Below are positions 34,630-45,690 of a stretch of DNA of 64,000 nucleotides, piece by piece. The notes below the pieces were generated by a model. The model worked only from the letters and a program-made list of their open reading frames with translations, did no database searches and was not told the origin of the DNA. The DNA lies in the NCBI GenBank assembly GCA_964453335.1, contig CAYVOK010000011.1:34599-98598 (forward strand). The letters run 5' to 3'. Every line of letters starts with the position of its first letter. Within the stretch, counting starts at the first letter, position 1. A program made the position numbers and the translations under genes. This DNA comes from VGBO01 sp964453335 (GTDB taxonomy: Bacteria > Actinomycetota > Acidimicrobiia > Acidimicrobiales > CAIXPF01).

Positions 34630-35760
34630 ATGCGCAACAACGCCGTGTGCGACCTGCTCGGTATCGAGTTCCCGATCCTCGCCTTCACGCACTGTCGCGA
34701 CGTGGTCGCGGCGGTCACCCGTGCCGGCGGCATGGGGGTGCTCGGCGCTGCGGGGATCTCACCCGAACAGCTCGACGTCGACCTCCGCTGGATCACCGAG
34801 CACGTCGGTGGGCGACCCTTCGGCGTCGACGTGATCGTCCCCGCGAAGTACGAGGGTCGGGACGAGGGCGGGCTGTCGTGGTCGAAGATCGGCGATCTCA
34901 TCCCCGCCGCCCACCGGGAGTTCCTCGACGACATCATGCGCCGGTACGACGTGCCGGAGCTGCCCGAGTCGGACCGGGTCCGCACGTCCTCGTCGACGGC
35001 GGCGCCGATGACGTACAACCAGGCACAACCCCTGCTCGACGTCGCGTTCTCGCACCCGATCTCCCTCATGGCGAACGCGCTCGGTCCGCCGCCGCCGGAC
35101 ATGGTCGAGCGCTCGCACGCGCAGGGCATCGCGGTCGCGGCGCTCGCCGGGAAGGCGTCGCACGCCGCGCGGCATGTCGCCGCGGGCGCGGACCTGATCA
35201 TCGCCCAGGGGCACGAGGCGGGCGGGCACACCGGTGAGATCGGCACGATGGTGCTCGTCCCCGAGATCGTCGACGCAGTTGCCCCCGTCCCGGTGCTCGC
35301 AGCCGGCGGCATCGGCCGTGGCCGTCAGATGGCCGCGTCGATCGCGCTCGGCGCCGACGGTGTGTGGTGCGGTTCGGTGTGGCTCACGACCGAGGAGGCG
35401 GAGACGCACCCGGTGGTGAAGGAGAAGTTCCTGGCGGCGACGTCGTCGGACACGCTGCGGTCGCGGTCCCGCACCGGCAAGCCGGCGCGTCAGCTCCGCT
35501 CGGCGTGGACCGAGGAGTGGGAGCGTTCCGACGGACCTGGTCCGCTCGGGATGCCGCTGCAGCCGGTTCTCATCGCCGAGGCGTCGCGCCGGATCGACCG
35601 GGCCGCCCAGAACCATGCCGGTGCGGCGCAGCTCGCGAACTACTTCGTCGGGCAGATCGTCGGGTCGATGAACGAGGTGAAGCCGGCCGCGCGGGTCGTG
35701 CTCGAGATGGTGGACGAGTTCATCGACTCGGTCCAGCGTCTCGGCACGATGCTCGAGTAG
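34630..35760 (+). CDS. Nitronate monooxygenase-family flavoprotein (2-nitropropane dioxygenase/IpdC-like)
   Basis: A 376-residue FMN TIM barrel. AGGMGVLGAAG near 34-44, the flavin-binding GHEAGGHTGEIGTMVLVPEIVDAV and VPVLAAGGIGRGRQMAASIALGADGV near 218-241 are the family signature. In steroid-degrading actinobacteria a member of this family (IpdC) reduces a ring-derived CoA ester; other members oxidise alkyl nitronates. The SDR, HSD-like and CoA ligase genes upstream make an acyl-CoA reductase role plausible. Not decisive. Confidence 0.82.
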   Translation: MRNNAVCDLLGIEFPILAFTHCRDVVAAVTRAGGMGVLGAAGISPEQLDVDLRWITEHVGGRPFGVDVIVPAKYEGRDEGGLSWSKIGDLIPAAHREFLDDIMRRYDVPELPESDRVRTSSSTAAPMTYNQAQPLLDVAFSHPISLMANALGPPPPDMVERSHAQGIAVAALAGKASHAARHVAAGADLIIAQGHEAGGHTGEIGTMVLVPEIVDAVAPVPVLAAGGIGRGRQMAASIALGADGVWCGSVWLTTEEAETHPVVKEKFLAATSSDTLRSRSRTGKPARQLRSAWTEEWERSDGPGPLGMPLQPVLIAEASRRIDRAAQNHAGAAQLANYFVGQIVGSMNEVKPAARVVLEMVDEFIDSVQRLGTMLE

Positions 35761-35767
35761 CGGCCGG

Positions 35768-36709
35768 ATGCGGGTCGTCACCCTCACCCTGAATCCCTCC
35801 CTCGACACGTCCTCGTCCGTCGAGGCGATGGAACCGGATCGGAAGCTGCGGGCGAGCGCGCCACGGCACGATCCGGGTGGCGGTGGGCTGAACGTCGCCC
35901 GGGTCGTCGCCGAACTCGGCGTCGACGCCCTCGCGGTCGCCGCCCTCGGCGGCCACTTCGGTGGTGTGGTGGAGGACCTCGTGCGCGCCCGGGGTCTTGC
36001 GCTGCGGGCGGTGCCGATCGCCGGGGCGACACGCCAGAACATGACGGTCCACGACCGCACCTCGGGTGGTGACTACCGGATCATCCATCCCGGGCCTGCG
36101 CTGTCGAACGGTGAGTGGGACGCCGTGCGGGCCGCGGTTCTCGCCGAGGTCGGGCCCGACACGTTCGTGGTGCTGTCCGGGAGCCTCCCCGCCGGTGTGC
36201 CCGACGACGGGTTCGCGCGCCTCGCCCGTGACGTGGTCGCGTGCGGCGGACGCGTCGTCGCCGACACGTCCGGTCCGGCCCTCGCTGCGGTCCTCGACGC
36301 TCCGATCGTGCTCGCGAAGCCGTCCATGGACGAGCTCGCCGACATCACCGGCCGGCCGATCGACGGGCTCGCCGCGGCCGCTGCGGCCGCCGCGGGACTC
36401 GTCGGTGGTGGCCGCTGCTCGGCGCTCCTCGTCTCGGCGGCCGCTGCAGGCGCGGTGCTCGTCGTGGCGGGTGCCGACCCCGTCGTCCTGCGCCCGCCGG
36501 AGGTCACCGTCGTCACGACGGTCGGGGCCGGGGACTCCCTCGTCGGGGGACTCGTCGCCCGCCTCGCGTGCGGCGACGACCTCACCGAGGCCGCGGTGTG
36601 GGGCGTCGCGGCGGGGACGGCGACGGTGACGGAGGCGGGCACGGCGCTGGCCCGCCGGTCGGTCGTCGAGCGTCTCAGACCCCAGGTGCAGGTGCTGTCG
36701 CTGCAGTGA
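35768..36709 (+). CDS. PfkB-family sugar kinase (1-phosphofructokinase-like)
   Basis: A 313-residue ribokinase-fold protein. TLTLNPSLD at the N-terminus, PGGGGLNVARV near 37-47, LSGSLPAGV and the ATP-site GAGDSLVGG near 253-261 (catalytic Asp included) match the 1-phosphofructokinase/6-phosphofructokinase-2/tagatose-6-P kinase group. No PTS gene is adjacent. It follows the flavoprotein by 7 nt, and its last 35 nt overlap the convergent ABC transporter gene. Confidence 0.85.
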   Translation: MRVVTLTLNPSLDTSSSVEAMEPDRKLRASAPRHDPGGGGLNVARVVAELGVDALAVAALGGHFGGVVEDLVRARGLALRAVPIAGATRQNMTVHDRTSGGDYRIIHPGPALSNGEWDAVRAAVLAEVGPDTFVVLSGSLPAGVPDDGFARLARDVVACGGRVVADTSGPALAAVLDAPIVLAKPSMDELADITGRPIDGLAAAAAAAAGLVGGGRCSALLVSAAAAGAVLVVAGADPVVLRPPEVTVVTTVGAGDSLVGGLVARLACGDDLTEAAVWGVAAGTATVTEAGTALARRSVVERLRPQVQVLSLQ

Positions 36710-39700
36710 GCGGGTCGCGCCCGTCCTCGCCGGCGCTGAACGCCGCCCACAGGGCGCTGTAGGTACCACCGGCATCGACGAGGGCGGCGTGGGTGCCCAT
36801 CTCGACGACGACGCCGTCCTCGAGCACGACGATCCGGTCGGCCCGTGCCGCGGTCGGGAGCCGGTGGGCGACGGTGACCGTGGTCCGACCGCGTCGCAGC
36901 GCGTCGAGCGCGTCGCGGACGCGTGCCTCGGCGGCGAGGTCGAGGTTCGACGTCGCCTCGTCGAGGAGCAACAGGTCGGGGTCGACGAGGCGGGCCCGGG
37001 CGAGGGCGAGGAGCTGGCGCTGTCCCGCCGACAGCGAGCGCCCCCGCTCGGTGACCGCGGTGCGGTACCCGGCCTCGAGACGGGCGATGAACGTGTGCGC
37101 CCCGACGGCGCGTGCGGCCGCCTCGACCTCGGCGTCGGTGGCCTCCGGCCGTCCGTAGGCGATGTTGTCGCGCACGGTGCCGGTGAACAGGAACGCCTCC
37201 TGGGGGACGTACCCGATCCGTCGTCGGTACGCGCCCGGGTCGAGGTCGGCGACGTCGACGCCGGACACCGTCACCCGACCATCCGTCGGGTCGGCGAACC
37301 GTGCGAGGAGGCGCAGCACGGTCGACTTGCCGGCCCCGGTGGCGCCGACGATCGCGACGTGCTCACCCGGCTCGAACGTGAGGTCGATCCCGCGCAGGGC
37401 CTCGGCGCGCTCCGCGGTGCCGTCGCCGGGGTAGCGGTACCGCACCCCGTCGAGGCGGATCGTGCCGAGCGGTTCGGGCACGGGCAGCGGATCGGGTCGG
37501 AGGGGGACCACGGTGCGCAGCGCGAGCAGTTCGTCGATCCGTCGCACCGATGCCTGCGCCTGCTGCCACGTGTCGAAGACCTGGGACACCTGCTGCACCG
37601 GCGCGAAGAACAGGTCGAGGTAGAGCACGAACGCGACGACGACGCCCGCGGTGACCGCACCACGTGCGACGAGCACGTCGCCGACGCCGAGGACCGCCGC
37701 AGTCGTGCACGACGCGAGGAGCGCGACGAAGGGGAAGTAGAGGGAGACGAGCCGCTGGGCCCCGAGCCGGTGGCCGAGATAGGCCCGGTTCAGCTGCGCG
37801 AAGTCGCCCCGATTGCGGTCCTCACGGCCGTGCGCCTGCGCGACCCGCACGCCCGAGAGATTCTCCTGCAGGTTCGCGTTCACCTCGGCGATCGCCTCGC
37901 GCGCCCGGTCGTACGCCCGCGACGCGCGGCGTTGGTAGGCGCGGGTCGCCAGCACGAGCGGCGGGAGGGAACCGGCGGCGACGAGGGCGAGCGTCGGCGA
38001 CAGGACCACGAGGAACACGAAGACGCCGACACCGGTCGCGACACCGACGAGGAGGGTGACGAGACCGGTCTGGACGAGCTGGGAGAGCGCCTCGACGTCG
38101 GTCGTCATCCGGGTCATGATCCGGCCGGCGAGCTCGCGCTCGTAGTAGTCGATGCCGAGTCGTTGGAGTTGGGCGAAGATCCGCAGCCGCAGCTCGTGCA
38201 GCATCCGCTCGGCCGTCCGACCGGTGAGCAGGGCGCCGAGGTGGCTCACGACCCAGGACGCGCCGACCGCGACGGCGAGCGCACCCGTCGCCGCCCACAG
38301 CACACCCGGCCGGTCGGCCCCGACGCCGCGGTCGATGCCGAGCCGGAGGAGCAGCGGGCCGACGAGCCCGAGGACGGCCTCGGCGACGACGGCGAGGAGT
38401 CCGAGCACGAGAAGTCGACGCCACGGGGCGACGAGGGTGCGGACCCCGAAGGCGGCACCGTCGGCGGGCGGCGCGACGGCGGCGACCTCGTCGACGGCCG
38501 GTTCGTCGTCGGCCGGCGGCAGGGCGTCGAGTGCGGCGAGGAGGTCCGGGGTGGCGGACAGCAGCATCCCGTGGCCGTGGCCCGGTCCGCCGATCCCGCC
38601 GCCGGGACGCGGGGCGTCCGCGGTCGCCCGGGGTGCGTCGTCGTCGGTGGTCGGCCAGGCCGCAGTCGTCACCCCGTCCACGGCGCCCCCGTCGGCGGTG
38701 GCCGCGTCGGGCCCGTCCTCGGCGTCGTCCTCGCCGAGGAGCGCCCGGTAGCGCGGGCAGCGGGCCTCGAGCTCGCTGTGGGTCCCGTGGTCGAGGACCC
38801 TGCCGTCCTCCACGACGACGATCCGGTCGGCGAGCTGCAGGGTCGATCGACGGTGCGCGACGAGGATGGTCGTCCGACCGGCGAGGACGGGACGCAGGCG
38901 GGCGAAGATCGACGCCTCGGTCCCCGCGTCGATGGCGGAGGTCGCGTCGTCGAGCACGAGCACCGTCGGGTCGCCGAGGAGCGCCCGGGCGAGTGCCACC
39001 CGCTGCCGCTGCCCGCCCGAGAGGCTCACCCCGCGTTCGCCCACGATGGTCTCGTAGCCGTCGGGCATCTCCTCGATGAAGGTCGCCGCCCCGGCGAGGT
39101 CGGCGGCCACGCGGATCTCCTCGTCCGTCGCGTCGGGGCGGCCGTAGCCGATGTTCGCGGCGATCGTGTCGGAGAAGAGGAACGCCTCCTCGAACACGAC
39201 ACCGACCTGTCGTCGCAGCGAGGTGAGCGTCACGTCGCGGACGTCGACACCGTCGACGGTGATCGAGCCGGCTGCCACGTCGTAGAACCGGGGGAGGAGG
39301 GCGGCGACGGTCGACTTCCCCGACCCGGACGCCCCGAACAGCGCCACGATCTCGCCGGGTGCCACGTCGAGGTCGAAGCCGTCGAGCACCGGTGCGGACG
39401 CCGTGTACCCGAAACGGACCCCGCGGAACGCCACCGCACCGGGACCCGCCGGGAGGTCGGCGGCACCGGGTCGTTCGGTGATCCCGGGGTTCACGTCGAG
39501 GATGTCGAGGATGCGCTCGCCACCTGCCCGGGTCTGCTGGGCGACCGCGACGAGGATGGCGAGCATCCGGATCGGGGCGACGAGCTGGGTGAGGTACGCG
39601 GCGAACGCCAGGAACGCGCCGATGCTGAGCCGCCCCTGCAGCGCGAGGTACCCGCCGAGGCCGAGGACCGCCACCTGGGCGAGCGCGGGGATCGCCGCCA

Positions 39701-40478
39701 GCGTCGGTGTGTAGCGGGCCTGGATCCGTACGAGCCGGGACCGGGAGGCGAACAGGCGGCGGGACGCCTCGGCGATCCGTTCGAGTTCGCGGTCCTCCTG
39801 TCCGAACGCCTTGACGACGCGGACCCCGCTCACGGCCTCGTCGACGACCCCGGCGACCTCCCCGGCGCGCTGCTGCGCGTCCCAGGACGCGGGGAACACG
39901 GTGCGCCGCATGCGCAACGCCACGAACCACAGCACGGTGAGCACGGCGACGGTCACGGCGGTGAGCGGCACCGACAGGGTGAGCATCACCACGATCGCCA
40001 CGACGACGAGCACGACGTTGCCGACGACGAGGGGCAGGAACGACAGCAGCATCTGCAGCAGGCCGAGGTCGGTGGTCGCCCGGGCGACGATCTGACCGGT
40101 GTGGAGACGGTCGTGGCCGGCGAAGTCGAGGCGTTGGAGACGGTCGAAGATCGCGTTGCGGAGGTCGTACTGGACGGCGAGGCTCACCCGTCCGCCGAAC
40201 CAGCGGCGGACGAACGCGAGGACGAACGCCACCACGGTGATCCCCACGAGCGCGACGAGCCACGGTGCGGCCGATCGTCGGTCGGTCAGGATCGCGTCGT
40301 CGACGACGATCCGCTGGACGGCGGGCGCGAGACCGGCGAGGCCCTGACCGACGAGAGCGGCGGTGAGCGATGCGACGGCGCTGCGGCCGTGCGCGGCCAC
40401 GAACGGCGACAGCCGTCGGGCCCAACCGCCGGATCCCGGCGGCAGGGGGCTCGGCGGCGATCCGTCGGTCCTCGGCAC
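36675..40478 (-). CDS. Double-length ABC exporter (TMD-NBD-TMD-NBD)
   Basis: A 1267-residue protein with two complete type-I exporter halves in one chain. Half 1: six helices, Walker A GASGSGKST, signature LSGGQRQRVALARAL, Walker B VLVLDDATSA. A ~80-residue Ala/Pro/Asp-rich linker follows. Half 2: six helices, Walker A GATGAGKST, signature LSAGQRQLLALARA, Walker B LLLLDEATSN. NBD1's Walker B ends in Asp (DDATS) where the catalytic Glu is expected, whereas NBD2 has the Glu (DEATS), so one ATP site is probably degenerate. It resembles full-length multidrug exporters of mycobacteria. GTG start 8 nt after TAGGTT. Confidence 0.9.
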   Translation of the reverse strand: MPRTDGSPPSPLPPGSGGWARRLSPFVAAHGRSAVASLTAALVGQGLAGLAPAVQRIVVDDAILTDRRSAAPWLVALVGITVVAFVLAFVRRWFGGRVSLAVQYDLRNAIFDRLQRLDFAGHDRLHTGQIVARATTDLGLLQMLLSFLPLVVGNVVLVVVAIVVMLTLSVPLTAVTVAVLTVLWFVALRMRRTVFPASWDAQQRAGEVAGVVDEAVSGVRVVKAFGQEDRELERIAEASRRLFASRSRLVRIQARYTPTLAAIPALAQVAVLGLGGYLALQGRLSIGAFLAFAAYLTQLVAPIRMLAILVAVAQQTRAGGERILDILDVNPGITERPGAADLPAGPGAVAFRGVRFGYTASAPVLDGFDLDVAPGEIVALFGASGSGKSTVAALLPRFYDVAAGSITVDGVDVRDVTLTSLRRQVGVVFEEAFLFSDTIAANIGYGRPDATDEEIRVAADLAGAATFIEEMPDGYETIVGERGVSLSGGQRQRVALARALLGDPTVLVLDDATSAIDAGTEASIFARLRPVLAGRTTILVAHRRSTLQLADRIVVVEDGRVLDHGTHSELEARCPRYRALLGEDDAEDGPDAATADGGAVDGVTTAAWPTTDDDAPRATADAPRPGGGIGGPGHGHGMLLSATPDLLAALDALPPADDEPAVDEVAAVAPPADGAAFGVRTLVAPWRRLLVLGLLAVVAEAVLGLVGPLLLRLGIDRGVGADRPGVLWAATGALAVAVGASWVVSHLGALLTGRTAERMLHELRLRIFAQLQRLGIDYYERELAGRIMTRMTTDVEALSQLVQTGLVTLLVGVATGVGVFVFLVVLSPTLALVAAGSLPPLVLATRAYQRRASRAYDRAREAIAEVNANLQENLSGVRVAQAHGREDRNRGDFAQLNRAYLGHRLGAQRLVSLYFPFVALLASCTTAAVLGVGDVLVARGAVTAGVVVAFVLYLDLFFAPVQQVSQVFDTWQQAQASVRRIDELLALRTVVPLRPDPLPVPEPLGTIRLDGVRYRYPGDGTAERAEALRGIDLTFEPGEHVAIVGATGAGKSTVLRLLARFADPTDGRVTVSGVDVADLDPGAYRRRIGYVPQEAFLFTGTVRDNIAYGRPEATDAEVEAAARAVGAHTFIARLEAGYRTAVTERGRSLSAGQRQLLALARARLVDPDLLLLDEATSNLDLAAEARVRDALDALRRGRTTVTVAHRLPTAARADRIVVLEDGVVVEMGTHAALVDAGGTYSALWAAFSAGEDGRDPLTAATAPAPGV

Positions 40479-40486
40479 GACCCCGG

Positions 40487-40492
40487 AACCTA
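40487..40492 (-). promoter_or_regulatory. Leaderless-type -10 box (TAGGTT) of the ABC exporter
   Basis: Minus-strand TAGGTT, CCGGGGTC (8 nt), then GTG at 40478. Confidence 0.45.
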
Positions 40493-40546
40493 CCGCCGTC
40501 GGCTGCGGTAGTGGACGGCAGCCGGGCGAGCGGCAAGCATGCCCGC

Positions 40547-42198
40547 ATGCGTGCAGCGCCAGAACACTTCTTCTCGGCCCGGCCGCTCGGCTCCCGCATC
40601 GACCGGCGTGCCGAGCAGTTCCAGCGGAACCGTGCCGACATGGTCGAGATGCTCGAGGAACTCGACCGGCTCCTCGACGCGTCGGCCGCCGGTGGCGGCC
40701 CGAAGTCGCACGAGCGCCTCGCGGCGCGCGGCAAGATGCCGGTGCGGGAACGGGTGGCGCTCGCCGTCGACCGGGACTCGCCGCTGCTCGAGCTCTCGCC
40801 GCTCGCGGCCTGGGGCACCGACTACGCGGTCGGTGCCGGCATGTTCCTCGGCGTCGGCGTGATCTCGGGCACCGAGTGCGTGATCCTCGCGAACGACCCC
40901 TCCGTGCTCGGCGGCGCGATGACGACGTTCGCCGTGAAGAAGCTGATGCGCGCTCTCGAGATCGCCCGCCAGAACCGGATGCCGTACGTGCAGTTCGTCG
41001 AGTCCGCCGGCGCCGACCTGCGCGGTGACCCCGACCCGGAACGCACGATGAAGACGAACACGACGCACTTCGGCGAGTCGGGTCGGATGTTCTACGAGAT
41101 CACCGAACTCTCGAAGATGCGGATCCCCACGATCGCCGTCGTCTTCGGCTCCTCGACCGCCGGTGGCGCTTACCAACCGGGGATGTCCGACTACAACATC
41201 TTCATCCGGAACCAGTCGAAGGTGTTCCTCGGCGGTCCGCCGCTCGTGAAGATGGCCACCGGCGAGGACGCCGACGACGAGACGCTCGGTGGTGCACAGA
41301 TGCACTGCGAGGTCTCCGGTCTCGGCGACTACCTCGCGGAGGACGAGAACGACGCGATCCGCATCCTGCGGGACACCGTCGCCCATCTGCACTGGACGAA
41401 GCTCGGCCCGGGCCCGACGTTCCCGCCGGACGAACCGGTGCACGACCCCGAGGACCTCCTCGGCATGGTGTCGCGTGACCTGCGGCAGCCGGTCGACGTG
41501 CGCGAGGTGATCGCCCGCGTGGTCGACGGTTCCCGGTTCGAGGAGTTCAAGGCCCGCTACGGCACGACCATGGTGTGCGGCTGGGCGTCGATCCACGGCT
41601 TCCCCGTCGGGATCCTCGGGAACAACGGTGCGATCTTCCCGGAGTCGGCGGAGAAGGCGACCCAGTTCATCCAGCTCTGCAACCAGACGAACACGCCGCT
41701 CGTGTTCCTGCAGAACATCACCGGCTACATGGTCGGCACCGACTTCGAGCACGCCGGCATCGTGAAGAACGGCTCGTTGATGATCAACGCGATGTCGAAC
41801 TCGACGGTGCCGCACATCACCGTGATCATCGGCGCCTCCTACGGGGCGGGGAACTACGGCATGTCGGGCCGTGCGTTCAACACCCGGTTCACGTTCCTGT
41901 GGCCGACGGCGAAGATCGCCGTCATGGGGCCCAAGCAGATGGCGGGGGTGATGTCGATCGTGTTCCGCGGCCAGGCGGAGCGGTCCGGTCAACCCTTCGA
42001 CGAGGAGGCCGACCGCATCCGTGCGGCCGGCGTCGAGGAGTGGGCCGAGAAGGCGTCGCTCGGGTTGTACGCGACCTCGCGGGTCTCCGACGACGGCATC
42101 ATCGATCCGCGCGACACCAGGACGGTCATCGGGATGACGCTCTCGTACTGCCACAACGACGTGGTGCAGGGTGCACCGGGCTACGGGGTGTTCCGGCC

Positions 42199-42202
<4 letters not shown>
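40547..42202 (+). CDS. Acyl-CoA carboxylase, carboxyltransferase (beta) subunit
   Basis: A 551-residue carboxyltransferase with two crotonase-type lobes. It moves the carboxyl group from carboxybiotin to an acyl-CoA. Features: SHERLAARGKMPVRERVALAVD (N-terminal), FGSSTAGGAYQPGMSDYNIF (first oxyanion region), GEDADDETLGGA, and GASYGAGNYGMSGRAF in the second lobe. The sequence is nearer to the methylcrotonyl/geranyl-CoA type than to propionyl-CoA carboxylase beta. The biotin carboxylase subunit overlaps it by 4 nt. ATG at 40547 was chosen as the first Met giving a family-like N-terminus. Confidence 0.9.
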
Positions 42203-44160
<1,958 letters not shown>

Positions 44161-44172
44161 TCCGTCGGAGGG

Positions 44173-44790
44173 CTACGGGCGCGGGCCCGGGTCGGGTCGT
44201 TCCGTCCGGGTGCGCTTCAGCTCCCAGAATCCGTCGAGCCGGGCGAGCGTGACCGTTGCGTCCCAGAGCGCGAGCGCGTCGTCGCGCGGCGGGACCCGCG
44301 TGATCACCGGACCGAAGATGCCGACGGCCGACGCGCCGTCACCGATGCTGATGATCGGCGTGCCCACGTCGGTGCCGACGAGTGCGAGTCCGTCCTGCAT
44401 GCGGCGGCGCACCTCGGTGTCCCACGCCTCGTCGTCCGCTGCTGTTGCGTGCGAGACGTCGAGGCCAACTGCGGCGAGTGCGTCGGCGGCGGTGAAGGTG
44501 CGGTCACCGTCGTGGTGGATGCGGCGGCCGTACTCGACGTAGAGCTCGCCGAGCTGCGCGGCACCGCCGGCGGCACGGACCGACTCCATCACCCGGAGCA
44601 GTCCGAGACTCCAGGCGACGGCCTCGTAGTACTCGCTGTCCGGGCCGACCTCGTTCTTCATGAGGAGGCTGATCGGCTCCCACGTGATGTCGAGGTCCCG
44701 CTCGGGTGCGACGGTGCGGATCCACAGTGCGGTGACCCAGCACCACGGGCAGATCGGGTCGACCCAGAAACGGACGGGGGTGGTGGTCAT
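44173..44790 (-). CDS. DsbA-family protein, Rv2466c-like with CPWC active site
   Basis: A 205-residue thioredoxin-fold protein with active site C14-P-W-C17, the full mycothiol-dependent reductase motif. The cis-Pro loop (VGTPIISI) and IFGPVITRVPP near 164-175 parallel the one-Cys protein at 9000. ATG start with a GAGAGGG site. It is convergent with the acyl-CoA carboxylase genes and downstream of the LLM monooxygenase. Confidence 0.85.
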   Translation of the reverse strand: MTTTPVRFWVDPICPWCWVTALWIRTVAPERDLDITWEPISLLMKNEVGPDSEYYEAVAWSLGLLRVMESVRAAGGAAQLGELYVEYGRRIHHDGDRTFTAADALAAVGLDVSHATAADDEAWDTEVRRRMQDGLALVGTDVGTPIISIGDGASAVGIFGPVITRVPPRDDALALWDATVTLARLDGFWELKRTRTERPDPGPRP

Positions 44791-44808
44791 CGGTCCCTCT
44801 CGGGGTGC

Positions 44809-45690
44809 TCAGGCCGAACGGCTCGCGGTCCGCCCTCGCTCGGCGACGAGTGCACGGACACGCGGGATGAGCTCCCGACCGTAGTCCTCTGCGTCGACGA
44901 GCGGGTCGTAGCCGCGGATCAGCAACGTGTCGACGCCGAGGTCGATGTAGTCGAGGAGGGCCCGGGCCACGGTCTCGGGCGTGCCGACGAGTGCGGTGGA
45001 GTTGCCGGGTGCGCCGGACGCGGTGGCGAGCGGGGTCCACAGGCATCGGTCGTAACGGTCCGACCGGGCTGCCGCGTCGAGGAGGCGGCGCGAGGCCACG
45101 TTGTCGGGCCGGGCCGGGGTCCGACCGCCGTGCGATGCCCGGATCCGGTCGAGGACGTCTTCGGCCCGCCGCCACGCCTCGTCCTCGGTCGCCCCGAGGA
45201 TCGGCCGGGTCGACACCGAGAACTTCGGGGTGCGGCCGTGGGGTGCCGCAGCGGCGCGGACCCGTTCCATGAACGCCTTCGTCTCGGCGAGCGGTTCCCC
45301 CCAGAGCATGAACGTCTCGACGTGCGGCGCGAGGGCCTCGATCGCCGCGTCCGAACCGCCACCCCCGTAGATCGGCAGGTGCGGTGCCTGCGCGCAGCGG
45401 ATCTGNNNNNNNNNNNNNNNNNNNNNNNNNNNNNNNNNNNNNNNNNNNNNNNNNNNNNNNNNNNNNNNNNNNNNNNNNNNNNNNNNNNNNNNNNNNNNNN
45501 NNNNNTGCGCTGCGACGAGGAGACCGTCGGGTGCGTCGGAGAACCAGCCGACGAGCACGGTGTCGAACCCGGCCTCCTCGTGGATGCGGGCGGTCCGGTC
45601 GATCGTCGCGGCGTCCCACGCCGGGCCGGTGGGCGGGATGATCTCGGAGGTGACCCGGGGGGCGAGCCAGCCGGCGATCTCGACGGTCAC
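44809..45690 (-). CDS. LLM flavin-dependent monooxygenase, alkanesulfonate monooxygenase (SsuD)-like, interrupted by gap
   Basis: The N-terminal ~61 residues (VTVEIAGWLAPR-type strand, RIHEEAGFDTVLVGWFSDAPDG) and the C-terminal ~200 residues (LPIYGGGGSDAAIE, LWGEPLAETKAFMERV, STALVGTPETVARALLDYIDLGVDTLLIRGYD) both match SsuD-type FMNH2-dependent monooxygenases; about 110 central residues are lost in the N run, so the nucleotide span understates the gene. SsuD cleaves alkanesulfonates to aldehyde and sulfite. The GTG start overlaps the stop of the acyl-CoA dehydrogenase-like gene (GTGA), a pairing seen in sulfur-scavenging operons. Confidence 0.82.
   Translation of the reverse strand: MTVEIAGWLAPRVTSEIIPPTGPAWDAATIDRTARIHEEAGFDTVLVGWFSDAPDGLLVAAXXXXXXXXXXXXXXXXXXXXXXXXXXXXXXXXXXQIRCAQAPHLPIYGGGGSDAAIEALAPHVETFMLWGEPLAETKAFMERVRAAAAPHGRTPKFSVSTRPILGATEDEAWRRAEDVLDRIRASHGGRTPARPDNVASRRLLDAAARSDRYDRCLWTPLATASGAPGNSTALVGTPETVARALLDYIDLGVDTLLIRGYDPLVDAEDYGRELIPRVRALVAERGRTASRSA
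45406..45505. other. Assembly gap (100 N) inside the SsuD-like gene
   Basis: Exactly 100 N. By comparison with SsuD-type proteins about 110 residues are missing, so the real gap is near 330 bases or more. Confidence 0.98.

Noticed and set aside
36789..40511. A 1240-codon open frame on the plus strand opposite the ABC exporter
   Set aside because: It mirrors the codon-position GC bias of the exporter; composition is dominated by D, E, G, R and H with no domain.
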